DNA from: Struthidea cinerea
Taxonomy: Eukaryota > Chordata > Aves > Passeriformes > Corcoracidae
Direction of reading: 5' to 3'
DNA length: 64,000 nt
NCBI GenBank assembly: GCA_013397865.1
Contig: VZTI01002343.1
Coordinates: 372,001 to 436,000 of the forward strand
Shown in pieces: positions 1 to 12,208 of this stretch. Under the pieces are notes generated by a model. The model worked only from the letters and a program-made list of their open reading frames with translations, did no database searches and was not told the origin of the DNA. Numbering within the stretch: the stretch's first letter is position 1; each line of letters begins with the position of its first letter. The position numbers and the translations under genes were made by a program.

Positions 1-289
1 AAAGATATGTAATTTATCATTAAAACAGCCACTCTTCTGGGTAACTGGAAAACGGCCAACACTGTAGCAATCTTTAAAACAGCTCTTAAGAATGACCCTC
101 AGAACAGAAATATAAAGAACCGTAAGTCATTAATGGGCAAAATAGTTAAGACAATCACTTACAATACTTATAAAACACCTACAGGTGATATGTAGGAGAG
201 AGAAAAAATCAGGATGAATGAATTGCAAGTCAGCACTGATCAGTAGAGATAAATTGATATACTTAGCAGTGAGGATAAACTGTGCTTTT

Positions 290-680
290 CTAACCTGTTC
301 AAATGTTACAAAGAGGTAGCAAAATATTGACTAAAAGAGAATCACAAGATATGCATTTACAGAGGCATTTGATAGTATCATTCACACAAGGCTTTTAGGG
401 AAACTCAGTGACCCTGGGGTAGGAGATAAGGTTTTGTTATGGGTTAAAAGGGAGAGAAAACGATGGAGATAAATGGCAGATGACTGGGATGAAAAGGTGG
501 TAAGAGTGTGACGCCACAGAGACTCTGCCAGAGGATCACTGCTGGGATTAATTCCACTCTTTCTCCGGCCCCATCTAGTTACTAATGACTAGGAAGAGAA
601 GGAATACAATGAGATGGCAAAACTGCTGACAACACAAAGCTGTTAAATTAGATAAAATTAAGGTGTCTGTAAATAACTCT
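290..680 (+). mobile_element. Ancient CR1/L2-like LINE reverse-transcriptase relic
   Basis: Reading + from 362 gives EAFDSIIHTRLLGKL, which resembles the 'KAFDTVxHxxLLxKL' block of non-LTR retrotransposon reverse transcriptases. The frame then runs through about 20 more residues to a stop at 473. Further on, at roughly 515-600, the 'PQGSxLGPLLF' block is only vaguely recognisable. Several stops and frame changes show that it is long dead. The subfamily cannot be named from sequence alone. The ends are approximate. Confidence 0.55.
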
Positions 681-2179
681 TGTGACTTGTTGCAAAGCTA
701 GCAACAGGAAAGGAAATTATGTTCAGCATAAGCAACTACAGAGATATGGCCATTAAAAGAACTGCTTAAACTCATTACTCATTAATGGGGTCTGAACGAA
801 TTATGGGAGAGCCTTGCCGAATTGCATGTAAAACAGAAGTACTGTATTTTCTTACCTACTTGCAACGACAGGGACTATTTTAAAATAGCAAATAATACTA
901 AATATCTCCTGTTTGTCTATTTAAGTGGTTTGGATTTCATTTTATCTGAATCCTTCCTACTCTCTGAGTGGTACTCCCTACTCACAGTGACATACCACCG
1001 CTGAGAAGGGCAGTGTCTGCCTCTCTCTTCGTAGCTGAGAAAACTTGGCAAGCAGATGGTTCTGAACAGTGGGGCCAGCTAAGCAGTCTGTCGTAGCCTC
1101 CTTCCATCACCCAGTCTCAGAGCCAGAGGACTCCTGCTGTGGGAGCTTTTATATCTCTTCATAAAAAACACCAACGACATGCTAAAGATAGCCTCTGCTT
1201 ACGTGGGGCAAGCCAAACTCTGCACAGAGGAAAAAAAATGAACAGCCTTTCCATATGGCAAGATATTTTTCACAGATTACGGTGCTGTTGGAAGGGGCTT
1301 AGCTGGAAGCTCCCCTTGGCCAATCCACTGAAGAATTTCTTTCCCTTTTCCTGACCCCAAGTGGCTCCAGGAAACATGAAAGGCAGAAAAAAACAGGAGG
1401 AAAATTCCAGAGGTGCACTGAAAACCTTACGCTGGGTTTGAGCCTGCTTTTTCCTTGCACTAATGTAAATGTGGAGTCAACGCCACGAAGTCCAGCAGAG
1501 ACGCCTCAGCAATAGGGCTGGGAGAGAGAGCAGCAAGTGGAAGGATCAGCACTTGGGTCCCGAGCTGTCACTGCCAGCACCCAGCCCCACAACATGGGTG
1601 CTCCTAGCATGTCCATCTCTCCTGCTCAGCCCGATTCAATCCTGAGCAGAAAGAGGATACAGCTGAGAGGCATGGACTTATTTCACAGGACTGTGAGAAG
1701 ACTCTACATTCTTACCTTAATATCCTACTGTCGCCATGCTTCAATAAATGAAATAAAGGTAAACATTTTCTCACCCCCATCATGAAGTTATACATCAGTG
1801 GAAAAGGGAACTCACTTCTTCACCTGTTGACTGAAATATTCCTTAGGGGATGGGAATAACTCAATAAAGAAAACCTTAATCCAGAGCAGCAAACCTTTTA
1901 TGAAAACTTGGGGGGAGGGAGGAGAATAAAGGGCGCACAACAGAGAAATGGTAATCACTGCTATCCCATCTGATCTTTCCTGCTTGTACACACCTACATT
2001 TCCCTGCATTTATTACAGTTTAAAGTATCTTTTGAACACAGATTAGCAGAAATGCATATTATCTGAGCTCAGTACCTTTTACCCTGATAGTAATTCCTTC
2101 ACAACTCTGCTGCGTATTCTCATCAGGTCCATTTTGGAGTATCATCTTCAGCTGTTTTCACAGCCATAAGGCATGGGGG
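681..2179. other. No gene seen (681-2179)
   Basis: AT-rich sequence with only short chance reading frames. A small open stretch on the - strand ending at 1812 (…ELFPSPKEYFSQQ, followed by a possible GT) looked exon-like but has no supporting neighbour, so it is not called. Confidence 0.5.
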
Positions 2180-2590
2180 AGCTTATGGCCATCCTATGGT
2201 CAATCAGCTTGTTCATCTCTCCCTCCTCCAGTTCATGAACCCGTTTCCCACAGCAGAAATTCTGGTGATTATTCTTCAAGGGCATGATTTTGCACTTTGG
2301 ATTATTAAATTTCATGCTGTTTCTGTTCTGCTGTTCCACAAGGTCATCTAATTTTTCCTGCATAATAATCAAGTCTTCCTCTGGACGGTATTAGCTGTAC
2401 ATACCAGTTTTGTGCCATCGGCAGATTTTGTAAGCGCATGTTAGTTCTTACACCAAGGTCATGAAGGAAAACAATGAGCCAGACTGGGCCCAAGGCTGCC
2501 CTCACAAGGAACATAACTACTGCTCTGCACTCCTGTTATTCAAGAGCCTCCTCCGTTCTACAAGGTCAGAATTAATCCCCTGTCATTCCT
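2180..2590 (-). mobile_element. Degenerate CR1/L3-like LINE relic, minus orientation
   Basis: The + strand carries phrases typical of the reverse complement of amniote CR1/L3-type LINEs: 'TTTTGTGCCATCGGCAGATT' near 2410 and 'ACACCAAGGTCATGAAGG' near 2451, followed by a 'caaggctgccctcac' segment. These correspond to the coding of the last RT blocks read on the - strand. The copy is strongly diverged and truncated. The boundaries are estimates. Confidence 0.5.
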
Positions 2591-4774
2591 TACTCAAATA
2601 TTAGTTCCTGTGAAGCACACCCCTTCTCAATGCTTTCCTTAAGGCTAGAGAGAGTCACTCCACTTTTTATTTGCTTTTATCTTCCATATTTCTTCCCTAA
2701 GATCTTCTCTGGGGTTCAAATAAGATTTGTGATTATCTCCCTCCACCACTCCTTTCTTTTTTCTTTTGCCCTTGTCATGAAGCAGCATGTTTCTCTCTAG
2801 GGGTGGTGCCAGCAGAGGACAAGAACTCTGCCACCATCTCCTGAGGAGAAAAGAAGCTACTGATCAGGAAAAGTGTCAGGACAGACAGAAGTAATGTTTG
2901 GGTCATCACCCAGCCCTACTTTTGTGTTGTTTTTTTTTCCTTTTTCACTAAATCTTTAATAGGTTTAACAAACATGCAGGTTCAGTATTATTGGGTGCAT
3001 TTCTTTCAAAGAACCTGAGACACTCTTACTGAAAGAAAAGAGCATTCAGGAAAAGCTCCCTGTACTGGCAAGGTCTCCATGTAGATCCTTGCAGCTTTTC
3101 CAAAATGAAAGAATGCCGGGGCATAGAGGGGAGGATGCTTGGGAAAGGCAGGGCTGAAGGCCAGGCCATGCTGAAAGCAGGGTGAAAGTGCAGCCTGAGG
3201 ACTTAGAGAACAGAGAGGGAAGGGAGGACAGGACTGCTGAGCAATGACAACAGATATGCTCATCCACCAAAAAATGAACAGGAGAAGGTCAAAGGGACCA
3301 GCTCCCACATACACCAGCTCCTCAGGCAGATGTGGGAGTCAATTGGGTTGCCTTTCAGATACACGTGCAGGGCTCTGACAGCTCAGGACTTGTTGAGTTT
3401 TTTTTATATATATATGCGGCTGCCTTAGTTTGTATAGATCAGAGCAGCATCAACTCTCCAAGCCTCTCCCTGCCCCAATATAAGTATCAACCCGGCACCC
3501 AGCAAACACTTCTCACCTCACCCAGCACAGCAGTGGAGGAGAAGATGTAGTCAGGATTAGTGCCAGCAAATTATTTTAAATGTTGGCCCTACCCGTGGCA
3601 GATTGCCCAGGTTTCCCCTCTTTTGTATGTTCAAACCCTATAATAAAATTTCTGTTTGCTCAAGGCCATCTGACTAATTTACAGTTTGGGGCTGGGGAAG
3701 TGTCACCTGCTGCTTGCCCAGGCTGGAACAAAGTTTCCCACATTTCTAAGTAGGCGGTGAAGTCAGCCTTACTTCAGGTTTTCACTAAGGATGGCTCAAA
3801 TTTGGATGGAGCCTCTCTAGCTGCCAGGCAGCGCTGGGTGGAGGCGCTGCATGAGAGCAAGGTTTATTTTTCTGCAGCCACACCAGTGCAGCCCAGCAGA
3901 GCCCACGTCACAGCTGCCTTCCACCTGGCCAAGCCACAGCAGCAGCAGAGCTGCTTCTCACCTGACAGCAGCATATTGTGTGAATGTACCCTCTGTTTGC
4001 TTCGCCTCGGGAAGGGATGACTTCCATCACCCTGTCATCCTCATTCACATCCCAGTACTATCTCCATCCCAGATCCTGGGAATGGGATTCAATTACTATT
4101 TGGCCATACCTGGATTAACCTTTCATTTCTATCTGTCAGTCAGCAGCTCTTCTTGTTCTCTTTTTATTTCACAAGATATAGTATCTCCTGCTATTTTTTT
4201 TCTTTAGTTTTCTTCATGAGCTGCAGTTCAGCAAGGCTTTTGAATGTTTTTGGTTTATCTCTGCATTTTCTGACCTTTGAGACCTAGCTATCCAGTTTTC
4301 AGTTCCTTTTCCATTAGAGACAGGTTTCTTCCCTTAAACACTTTCCATGGGTGCTTATTTTTGCCAGGCGGGTCAACTTTCCTTTCCTACCATTTTCCCC
4401 TTGTGCCTGCAATCTACAAGAAAACTCTTAAATAATGCACTGACTTAAATTAACTCCAAGCCTTCGCATTAAAATTTTTGAGCTCTTAACTCCGCTGAGC
4501 CTTATTTCACACACACACAAAAAATGCCATTCTGAATCCAAAACCTTAGTTGTCAACCTGTTTCAACTGATTTACAATCGCCTCATCAAAGATGATTTTT
4601 GACAGCCAGTTCCTTTGTAACTCTGTAAGATTCTGAGTTTAAAGCAGGATCACCTCTGGTTGATATAGTGACCTCCTAGCAGAACATGCAGACCTTTCAT
4701 TCAAAAATACCAGGACTTTACAATTTCTGGTAGCACAACTTCCCAGACTCTATGTACAAGTTAAAAACTCTTAC
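2591..4774. other. No gene seen (2591-4774)
   Basis: Mixed-composition intergenic DNA. It contains a short T/TA run at about 3399-3415 and a GC-richer part at 3700-4020 with several overlapping short reading frames on both strands. None is backed by recognisable protein sequence or convincing splice sites. Confidence 0.5.
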
Positions 4775-4887
4775 CAACAGATAATTCTTCCGTCATCTTA
4801 CAGAGATCTCCACCATACCCACAGCTGAGCCTGGGGACATCCACAACAGATGGCTCTGACAGAAACATATTTTCTTCTCTGTGCCTT
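4775..4887 (-). other. Candidate exon of unidentified gene (weak)
   Basis: On the - strand an open segment starts after an AG at 4889-4888 and runs to a strong donor, TTG|GTAAGAG, at 4775/4774. It reads RHREENMFLSEPSVVDVPRL then SCGYGGDLCKMTEELSV: 37 codons, with one extra base at each end. The composition looks coding-like, with many charged residues and no simple repeats. The acceptor tract is purine-rich and poor, so the upstream edge is doubtful. I recognise no family. It may belong with the other - strand segments at 9.5-15.7 kb or be chance. Confidence 0.2.
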
Positions 4888-4994
4888 CTGTTCATCACAA
4901 AGCTTCTGTTCCTGTACCTCTCATTCCCACCATAAAGCCCTGCACAACTTAGTAGTACCTTTTCTTGCCCTTCATGATTATACAGTTTCTCCAT

Positions 4995-5033
4995 TAAAAA
5001 ACAAACAAACAAACAAACAAACAAAAAAAAAAA
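4995..5033. repeat. (CAAA)n microsatellite with A-run
   Basis: About six tandem AAAC units followed by eleven A. No other function apparent. Confidence 0.95.
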
Positions 5034-6566
5034 CCACAACACTTAAAAAGTGGAGATACTTTGATGGCTATCTCAGCAGCACTCATATTTTACTTTGACT
5101 CTTGGGATGTTCCTTGTTTTTCTGAAGGCCACAGCTAACAGCAAGCAATTGCGTGAGACTATTAGCTTTCATTAAAGAAAATATTTTAAAAAAGAAACAA
5201 GAAAAGTGTTTGTCACTTATATTTGTAGATAAAAGCTTGAAAATATGACTCAGATGCACCTGAACGCTCTGAAGCAAGAAATGAAACGAGGAGATACCTG
5301 AAAATATTTTTTTTTAAAGGCCAAGAGGTTTGGAGTCTGAGCCATGGTTTTAGAGAATTGAAGCTGGGGGCAATACCATGATAAATGGAGGGAGAGACAG
5401 CTGAAGCCAGCTCAATGCCTGTGTGCACTGTGGAAAAGGAGAGGTGAACCTGTGCATGGAAGTGACCTGCAGGATCACAATCCTTGTATTAAAATTACAA
5501 ATTATCTTCTATCATTAGCACCAGGAATCATGAGGTGAAGCAGATTTCATGACCTGAAAGTCTTTTCAAGAGGCCAGGAAAGTGGTACAGAACATAGTTT
5601 CACATGTTCTTTATAACAGACTTTGAAACATTTTATTACAGGTGCAGGGATGTAGAAAATGGTTTAATCAGCTACTGTGTGCTCCTTATCTAGGGAAAGT
5701 TTACCATACTGTTAGGATACTTCAAATAAGCAACATGGATCATGTCATCCTAATAGTGAAAATGCTGCAACACTCCAGTGTAGATGCTGAAAAGCTTTGG
5801 TAGAGAAATTTTTCAGCTTTCTGCAGCATTCTGTGAGAGCTCTGTTGTTCTCATGAAAGCTATGATAAACACTGCTACGGGTTTTTGTGAACTAGTTTTT
5901 TATCTGTGCACCTGGGGTCTATTTTTCAGAGTTGTTATGGTACACAGTGAAATAATATTTTGAAGTAGGTGTTGTGAGCTTTGGCCAATGGGACCGGGGG
6001 TGGCTGCTCCAAGATCCAATGACCTCCTGTCATCTTTGGGAACCAAGTTATATAAACCAAATCATAATTAATTAAGTGACTATTTTCTTCCTGAACTTGG
6101 GCTGTGTCGTTACTTGCCGTTCTCGGTATGTCACAGCGACACTCCAGTAGATGACAAAAATACAGGGAAGCATAACCTTTCTTCCCTTGATCTCAAAGCT
6201 CTCTGTGATACACTGTGCTTGGAGACAGTAAAGGCAATACAGATTTTGCAGTGTTTATTTCTGTGTGCATTAAATAACTGAATAAAATCAATTGGAAAAG
6301 ACACGTTGGCATACACTAAGTGCTACAAGAGAAGTGTGTAAACTTCTGACAACTACATTAATTACACAACTAGATTTTAAACCTGGGCAACTAAGAAGGA
6401 GCTCATCCAAAAACATAGTAATAAGAGTCTTCCTTTAATTTCTCATCTAAAACATACTTTCTCTTCTTTTGTCCTACTTTTTATTGTTTTTCCCATCCTT
6501 GGATGTTAATAATACACTTGTGTCATTTTTCAGCTGGATGTAGAGACCATGTGGATGCCATCTTAC

Positions 6567-6699
6567 CTTAATGTTCACAAGGTTATCGTAAATAAAAGAA
6601 CACAGAACATTAATAAGGAGCAGAATAACATGTAATGCCATTTTGAAGAATTCACACTACTGTTATTCATCTTCTGTGACCATTTAATAGAGGAAGTGT
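6567..6699 (-). other. Candidate exon / signal-peptide start (weak)
   Basis: On the - strand a good acceptor (CTGTCCTTTCAG) ends at 6700 and a good donor (TTAAG|GTAAGATGG) lies at 6567/6566. One frame contains ATG in an ideal context (CAAAATGG) at 6642-6640 and reads MALHVILLLINVLCSFIYDN then LVNIK up to the donor. It is strongly hydrophobic, like a secretory signal. A second frame runs through a similar hydrophobic stretch to a stop at 6577-6575. Only one frame can be right and no family is recognised. Hydrophobic readings in two frames are common in T-rich DNA, which argues for caution. Confidence 0.15.
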
Positions 6700-7112
6700 C
6701 TGAAAGGACAGATGGGAATTGAAAGCAATGCACTTGGAAGAAAATGGAGATTACAACTATGCCTCCAATAATTTGAAACTGATTCTCAAGCTTCTTCAAA
6801 AATAAATGCAGAGCTCAAGGTCAGAAAATACATTACTTAGAATCAACCATTAGAATGTAGAACAGCCCCACAGAAGATTTTGGTGTCTGCAGATATCCTA
6901 CATTTGTCTTCATCAGCAGTGAAGTATCCAAGTTACTGCAAGTGTCTTGGAGTACTGGGATCAAGTAGTTTATTGATTGCAATATACAAGTAGCTATGCA
7001 GTGGTAGCAAAACTGCAGATACCCAGACTAAATGAGCTCAAACTCTAACAGGGATGGTCTGTTCCTTTGGGAATATTGTCTATGTGTAAATACATATGCA
7101 TGTGTATGTGTG

Positions 7113-7130
7113 AATATATATATATATATG
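7113..7130. repeat. (TA)n microsatellite
   Basis: Short alternating TA run preceded by an imperfect TG/CA stretch at about 7082-7112. Confidence 0.9.
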
Positions 7131-7231
7131 TATCTCTCAAAGGACTGGAAGTGTGATGATGGTTAGCCCTGATGTATTGGAAAGACTGGGACCTGGGATA
7201 ACAAAAATTGTATGGAATAACGGCTGGATAC

Positions 7232-7808
7232 TGTTCTGCTTTTGGCTGGGATAGAGTTAATTTTCTCCTGAGTAGCTGGTACAGTGCTGTGTTTTGGATT
7301 TAGCATGAGAATAATGTTGATAGCACATTGATGTTTTAATTTTTCCTAAGTAGTGCTTAGCCTAAGTCAAAGACTTTTGTGTTTTCCATGCTCTGAGAAG
7401 AGGAACTGCACAAGAAGCCATGAGGGAGCATGGCCAGGACCCAAACTGGCCAAAGGGATATTCCATACCATAGTCTGTAAACTGCGGGGAGTTGGCTGGT
7501 AGCTGCCAATCGCTGCTTGGGGACGGGCTGGGTACTGGTCACTGGGTGGTGAGCACCCAGTGCATCACTTGTTCTTCTTGGGTTTTATTCCCTCCTCTCT
7601 CTCTCTCCCCACCTCTTTCCCCTGCCTCTTTTCATTACTGATATTATTTTTCATTTTATTATATTATTTTACTTTATTTCAGTTATAAAACTGTTTCTAT
7701 CTCAACCCACGAATTTTAAGTTTTTCCAGTTCTCTCCATCGCACCAATCTGGGGAACTGGGGAGCAGTTGCATGGTACCTAGTTGCTGTCTGGGGTTAAA
7801 CCATGACA
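7232..7808 (+). mobile_element. Solo LTR of a bird endogenous retrovirus (copy 1)
   Basis: The 577-bp unit begins TGTTCTGCTTTTGGCTGG and ends GGTTAAACCATGACA, so it has the TG…CA ends of an LTR. It is homologous along its whole length to the unit at 12394-12977. Shared blocks include GTGCTGTGTTTTGGATTT, 'CAAACTGGCCAAAGGGATAT' and the terminal 'CTCAACCCACGA' plus 'GTTCTCTCC' segment. No gag, pol or env sequence lies beside it, so it is a solo LTR. I could not see a clean target-site duplication. The exact family name is not assigned. Confidence 0.8.
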
Positions 7809-9486
7809 CTGGGTCACATGTGCCAGTGCTGATGGATTCTGCCACTATTTGGTAAGCCACATCTGTCAGTGCTGGGCAACAATACGGTGGAGAAATGTTT
7901 CCATGACAATAAGTATCACTTCTTTCTCTCCCCTCCACTCCTACTTCTTCCTACCTCCTCCTGACTTGCATTCATAATTGCTCTGCAAAAACTCAGTAGC
8001 TTGCCGTAGATGCTTTTAGATACCAGCCTATGAGAAATGGTAACTCTGCTCTCTGGGTGATGTGTTGTGGGGGAGGCAGGTGACATGGAGAATCTCTGAT
8101 CCTGTTGGAGCAGGTAGCCAAGATGAAGCTACTGTAATGACTGAGCTCAGAAAAGTGAGAAATTAACTTCTAGCTCTCCAACTCATAATTATCCCATACT
8201 TCAATATCATTCAAAATATAACTTTTGAACAGCTTACTGCGCACTCTTGATTTCTTCAGACTCATTATTGCAATCTGGTTTTAGGAGAGAAATTTGCCTT
8301 CTTTTGCATTGCTTAGCACATTTCTGTCTTGTACTGGTCTGTCTCCTGTGGTTTTGACCTGCAATTGTCTCTTCCTTACAGCTCTGCAGAAGCAGATGGC
8401 AGATCTAAAGTTTTAGCTGCCCTCAAATTGTATCACTTCCTGTGGGAGAGGTATAGACTGGGAAAGGAATTGCATTCCCACTGCTGTTGGTTTTACAAAA
8501 CTAGCAGCAGCTTCCTTAGTAGAGGGTCTCGCCTAGCAGTGAGACAACCTGACACTGAATGTAGAAATGGAGACAGTCAGCAACAGCAGCTTTTCTAGCC
8601 CTGCTTCTGTCTTTTAACAAGATACAACACTGTGTGTTGACCAGATGCATTAGGAAAAGGCGAAAGTCAGGGATGCATTTTGCTCCGTGTAAATCTCTCC
8701 CCGCAGACTCCGGACCAGCTGTGCTGAATCCCCTGCTGTGTCACTGCCTTGCAGCCCAGTCCAGATGCTGTAGATTGTGCTGGAGATACAGGGAGGCAGC
8801 ATCAGTGCTGGGACACTTAGCACAGCAGCTCCAGTAAAATGCAAAGGGAAGGGGAGAAAGCGTTGGGAGACTGATTATACCCTTTGTCTCCAGCAAGGAG
8901 AAGACAGACCCTGTATGGGCTCCTTAAGTAAATCAGAGAACCACTCCTCTGTGATTAAACAAAGCAACCAGATGGGATGCCAGGACTCTGCTGCTGCTTG
9001 ATCCAGAGTACTTCTCTGCCCTGTTTCAGCCTTCTCTCATGCCCTGGGCAGTAGCTGCCTTTACTATTCAGACTTAGGGTTTTGAAAGGAAGGTGGCCAG
9101 ATTTAATGTCAAACATGTCAGTTCTTCCAATGCTGCTGGTCACAATCACGTCTTGGCTGCAGTGGCCTGCTGAGCCACCAAGGTGCAGGAGAACGTCTAG
9201 ATTAGTAGACTAGACATACAGTTTGGGCTCCAATAAAAAGACTGCAATAGGTGAAGTCCTGAGGATCCCAAGCTGCTGTAGGGGCATTTAAATAGTTTTC
9301 TGGCTCTAGTCCCAGCTTTCTTTTGTATATTCAAGAATTCGCTTCCCACACTCCACTGATGAGCACCAAAGGATGCAACTGAGCTCCAGCTGTATTGTGG
9401 GTCTCCAATTCTAGCCGATGTGCAGCAGCTCCTCTGAATGTGAAGGATTCTTCTTCCTTTTCTTCTTTGTCTTCTTCGTCTTATTC
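7809..9486. other. No gene recognised (7809-9486)
   Basis: Includes a + strand acceptor-like tract (TGTCTCTTCCTTACAG, ending about 8380) followed by a 70-codon open stretch to 8598, and GC-richer DNA to about 9200. No protein family is recognisable. On the - strand just below 9487 lies an A/G-rich low-complexity tract (9430-9500). Confidence 0.4.
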
Positions 9487-9619
9487 TTATTTTGCTTCTT
9501 CTTGGTCATATTCAATCACCTTCTGAATGAGATTTAAAATTTCAGTCTTGATTCCCCAGTACTTCATCGGAGTAGCTCTATCAATCACGTCTTTCCAAAT
9601 GCGGGCCACTGCGAGACCT
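9487..9619 (-). other. Candidate exon D of unidentified minus-strand gene
   Basis: Behind a polypyrimidine acceptor (TTTGACTTCTTTCTAG), one frame is open for 43 codons: GLAVARIWKDVIDRATPMKY then WGIKTEILNLIQKVIEYDQE and EAK, then TAA at 9489-9487. The segment could end at a donor inside it (CAGAAG|GTGATT, about 9525) or be a terminal exon. Amphipathic, helix-like composition and normal codon use make it look like real protein, but I cannot name the family. Downstream the DNA becomes an AAG/GAA-rich low-complexity tract. Confidence 0.3.
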
Positions 9620-11104
9620 CTAGAAAGAAGTCAAACTAGACCAGGCACGTAAAAAGTCAAAAAGAAAAAAGAGAGCTCCAGGAGGTACTGAGCAGAATAG
9701 CAGCAGACCATAATACCGAGGAAAATAAATACTGAGTTGGGTTTGGAAGACATGCCTAACTTACACAGTTCTTAAAACTTTACTAAATAGTTTGTTATGT
9801 AAGAAAACAAAAATCAAGTTGTCCTCCTAGAAACAATTGGGTGTGAGGAGCAGAGCCCTACTGTCATTTGGTGTAGCAGTTACACTGAAGAAATCCGTTA
9901 CTGAAATAAATATGGGGCCATGTCCTGCTGCTCTTATGTATTTTGGCAGTCTCATGAAAGTTGGTGGTTCATGTGAATAAATGAGAAGGATTTAGCTTGA
10001 GGTGACAGCAGGTGAGCCCTCAAGCAATGAGGGAATGGAAGTGAGACTGTCCAAGATTAGAAATCTAATGCTGTCCCTAGATTAATTTAATAGGGAAGAC
10101 TGAACCTGTGTGGTGTTCAGCCTACTGTACAGCAATCCATCATTAAAAATGGAAGAGGCGGAGAAGAAAAATGAGAAAAAAGTAAGATTTCTCTGCAGAT
10201 AGTTTTCTAAAAGGTACATCTCTCTAAAAAAAAGGCTGCAAGGGTTTTTATTTGCATATTTAATCATTGCTTTTTAAAGATCTCTTCACTTCTTTGAAAT
10301 TTCAAAAGATAAGGAATTTATTAGCAAAATGACATTTTGTATCGAATTTGAATATATTATAACTTAGATGATAACCTTTATACAACAAGAAATATTTTTT
10401 TTATGTAGTCTCATTCAAAATTGATATATATACATTCTGTGCTGCCAAATGTTTAATTTGCTACAAGTACTGCCACCATTTTTATTTCTTTAGAAGGTCT
10501 TTACAACTATGCAGACACAGCATGGCCACCTTTGTTAATCTTTTCATAAACAAGCAGTCTTCTTTCATGTAAATTTGTTAAAGGAAATTTGGTTTTGTGC
10601 TGTGAGTGTTTGAGGGAAGAGACGGAACCCTGAAAAGCCTTGAATTCACTGGTCCACACCAGTACTTTTATAATATATGTGAAAATGTGTAAAGAGATGT
10701 GATTCTCCTGTAATCAGTTCACCACATTACAAGTACGATATTTAGGGATGCTGTTCTATAAAAGGCATAGGAACTAGTTTTAGATACCTTCTGGTACCTT
10801 TACATGAGCCGCCTTGTAGCCTGTCAGGTTCATTTCAAATGTGCATAGTGTAAATCATACATTTCCCCTTTGCACTCCATTCCCTGTAGTTGTGGCAGGA
10901 ACAGCTTGCACCAAAACTGTCAGTTTTATAGCAAAAATCTCTCAACATGCAATGCATATTCTGTGCAAAAATGTCAGGGTGCATTTTCCTGATGTGCATG
11001 TCATGCATTGTTTTCATCAATCTTTTAGGAGAGCAGGAAAAAAAGCTGTATTTTCCTTTGCAGACAAGAAAAAAAAAGAAAGAAGAATAATTTAGTTAAC
11101 TTAC
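9620..11104. other. No gene seen (9620-11104)
   Basis: AT-rich DNA. If the neighbouring - strand segments are exons, this is an intron between them. No repeat or motif recognised. Confidence 0.4.
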
Positions 11105-11184
11105 CACATGACTTCTATTTTCTTCAGGAAGACAGAGGTGTATTTCATCTTCTAGTATATATTCTCCATGCTGCACACTTGTTT
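11105..11184 (-). other. Candidate exon C of unidentified minus-strand gene
   Basis: On the - strand, acceptor AATATTTTTAG ends at 11185 and donor CATGTG|GTAAGTTAA lies at 11105/11104 (a full GTAAGT). The 80-bp interior is open in only one frame: two bases, then 26 codons reading TSVQHGEYILEDEIHLCLPE then ENRSHV. The other two frames have stops. Short size and strong splice signals suit a small internal exon. Function unknown. Confidence 0.3.
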
Positions 11185-12208
11185 CTAAAAATATTAAGAA
11201 AACCACATCACGGTATCAACTGAATGTCCAGAATTTTGCATCTTAGATCTCCTGTCTGACAGCTAAGTGTCTCTACAATTATCCATTGTTTGTGCCAGCT
11301 TTCTACCTGCTTAGACTTCTGTGTTATACAAATACTGCTTGTGAGAAAAGAGAATAAGTGCGTGCCTTGGACCATGACACAGAACTGATTAAAAACCTGG
11401 GGGAAAGTTAGTATTTTTGTGGAAGATTGTATTTCATATCAGATTATAATCACTGCATGCATTGGGGTGTTAGGTAGCGGACTGCCACAGTGGGACACTT
11501 TGGAAGCTGAGACAGGTGGATTGACACTTCATCTGTTTGAGTTTGGGGTGAATAAGTTACATATAAAGGTAAGTGGGTGACAGACTGTGCCTTCCCCGAA
11601 AGAAGTACTGCAGTTGATGAATAGCACACCATGTTTTTATACCAGCTCTTGTTTGGATTGACTTTCCATTGATGAGAGTAAAGCAGGTATGGATTTATTA
11701 GATGGAAAGAAGGGAAAGTTCAGAGAGGATGCAGTCACCCTACTTCACCATCAGCATGACCTGCTACAGCACGTATGTCTCTCATCTCAGGACGTAAGAT
11801 CTTGTGACGTAACACAGCCTTCCTGTTTGCATTTGATTGGGTTACAGCTGTATCTTTCTGTGGGGGAAAACATTCAAATTTTTTTCAATATTTCTCTTGT
11901 CACAGAAGAGCTGATAAAGTGAGTAATTTTTGGTTAATATGGATCAACATTAAGAATGCAACAAAACATTGTTCAAGATAAACTGTATCGTGATTCTTGT
12001 AGAAAATTATTTGATATAACTGAGATTTGAGCACTCTAGGGAATTAAGATCTTATTTGCAACCATCGACCTCAAACAGTCAGTCTAGGACATTGCCCAAT
12101 AGAACCAAAGAAATTAGAAAGAAATTAAGGATTGAATTCTAGAGAAAACTTCTTTGTCTTCTACAGGACAACCCAGGAAAGAAAGGTAGATAGGTATATT
12201 CATTTTAC
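11185..12208. other. No gene recognised (11185-12208)
   Basis: Mostly AT-rich. A 60-codon minus frame at 11450-11632 (containing HLPLYVTYSPQTQTDEVSIH) has some protein-like character but lacks good splice signals and ends at a stop. It is noted only. Confidence 0.35.

Noticed and set aside
6575..6699. C-terminal GPI-anchor or tail-anchor reading (…KWHYMLFCSLLMFCVLLF, stop)
   Set aside because: It competes with the better-supported ATG/donor reading of the same T-rich DNA. Hydrophobicity arises in both frames, so it is not called separately.
8381..8598. + strand terminal exon after acceptor TGTCTCTTCCTTACAG
   Set aside because: A single strong acceptor with no upstream partner and no recognisable protein is not enough for a call.
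11465..11530. Alu-like phrase (CACTTTGGAAGCTGAGACAG) on the + strand
   Set aside because: Alu is restricted to primates and the rest of the window is avian. The similarity is about 50 bp with no A-tail or promoter boxes, so chance resemblance is likelier than contamination.
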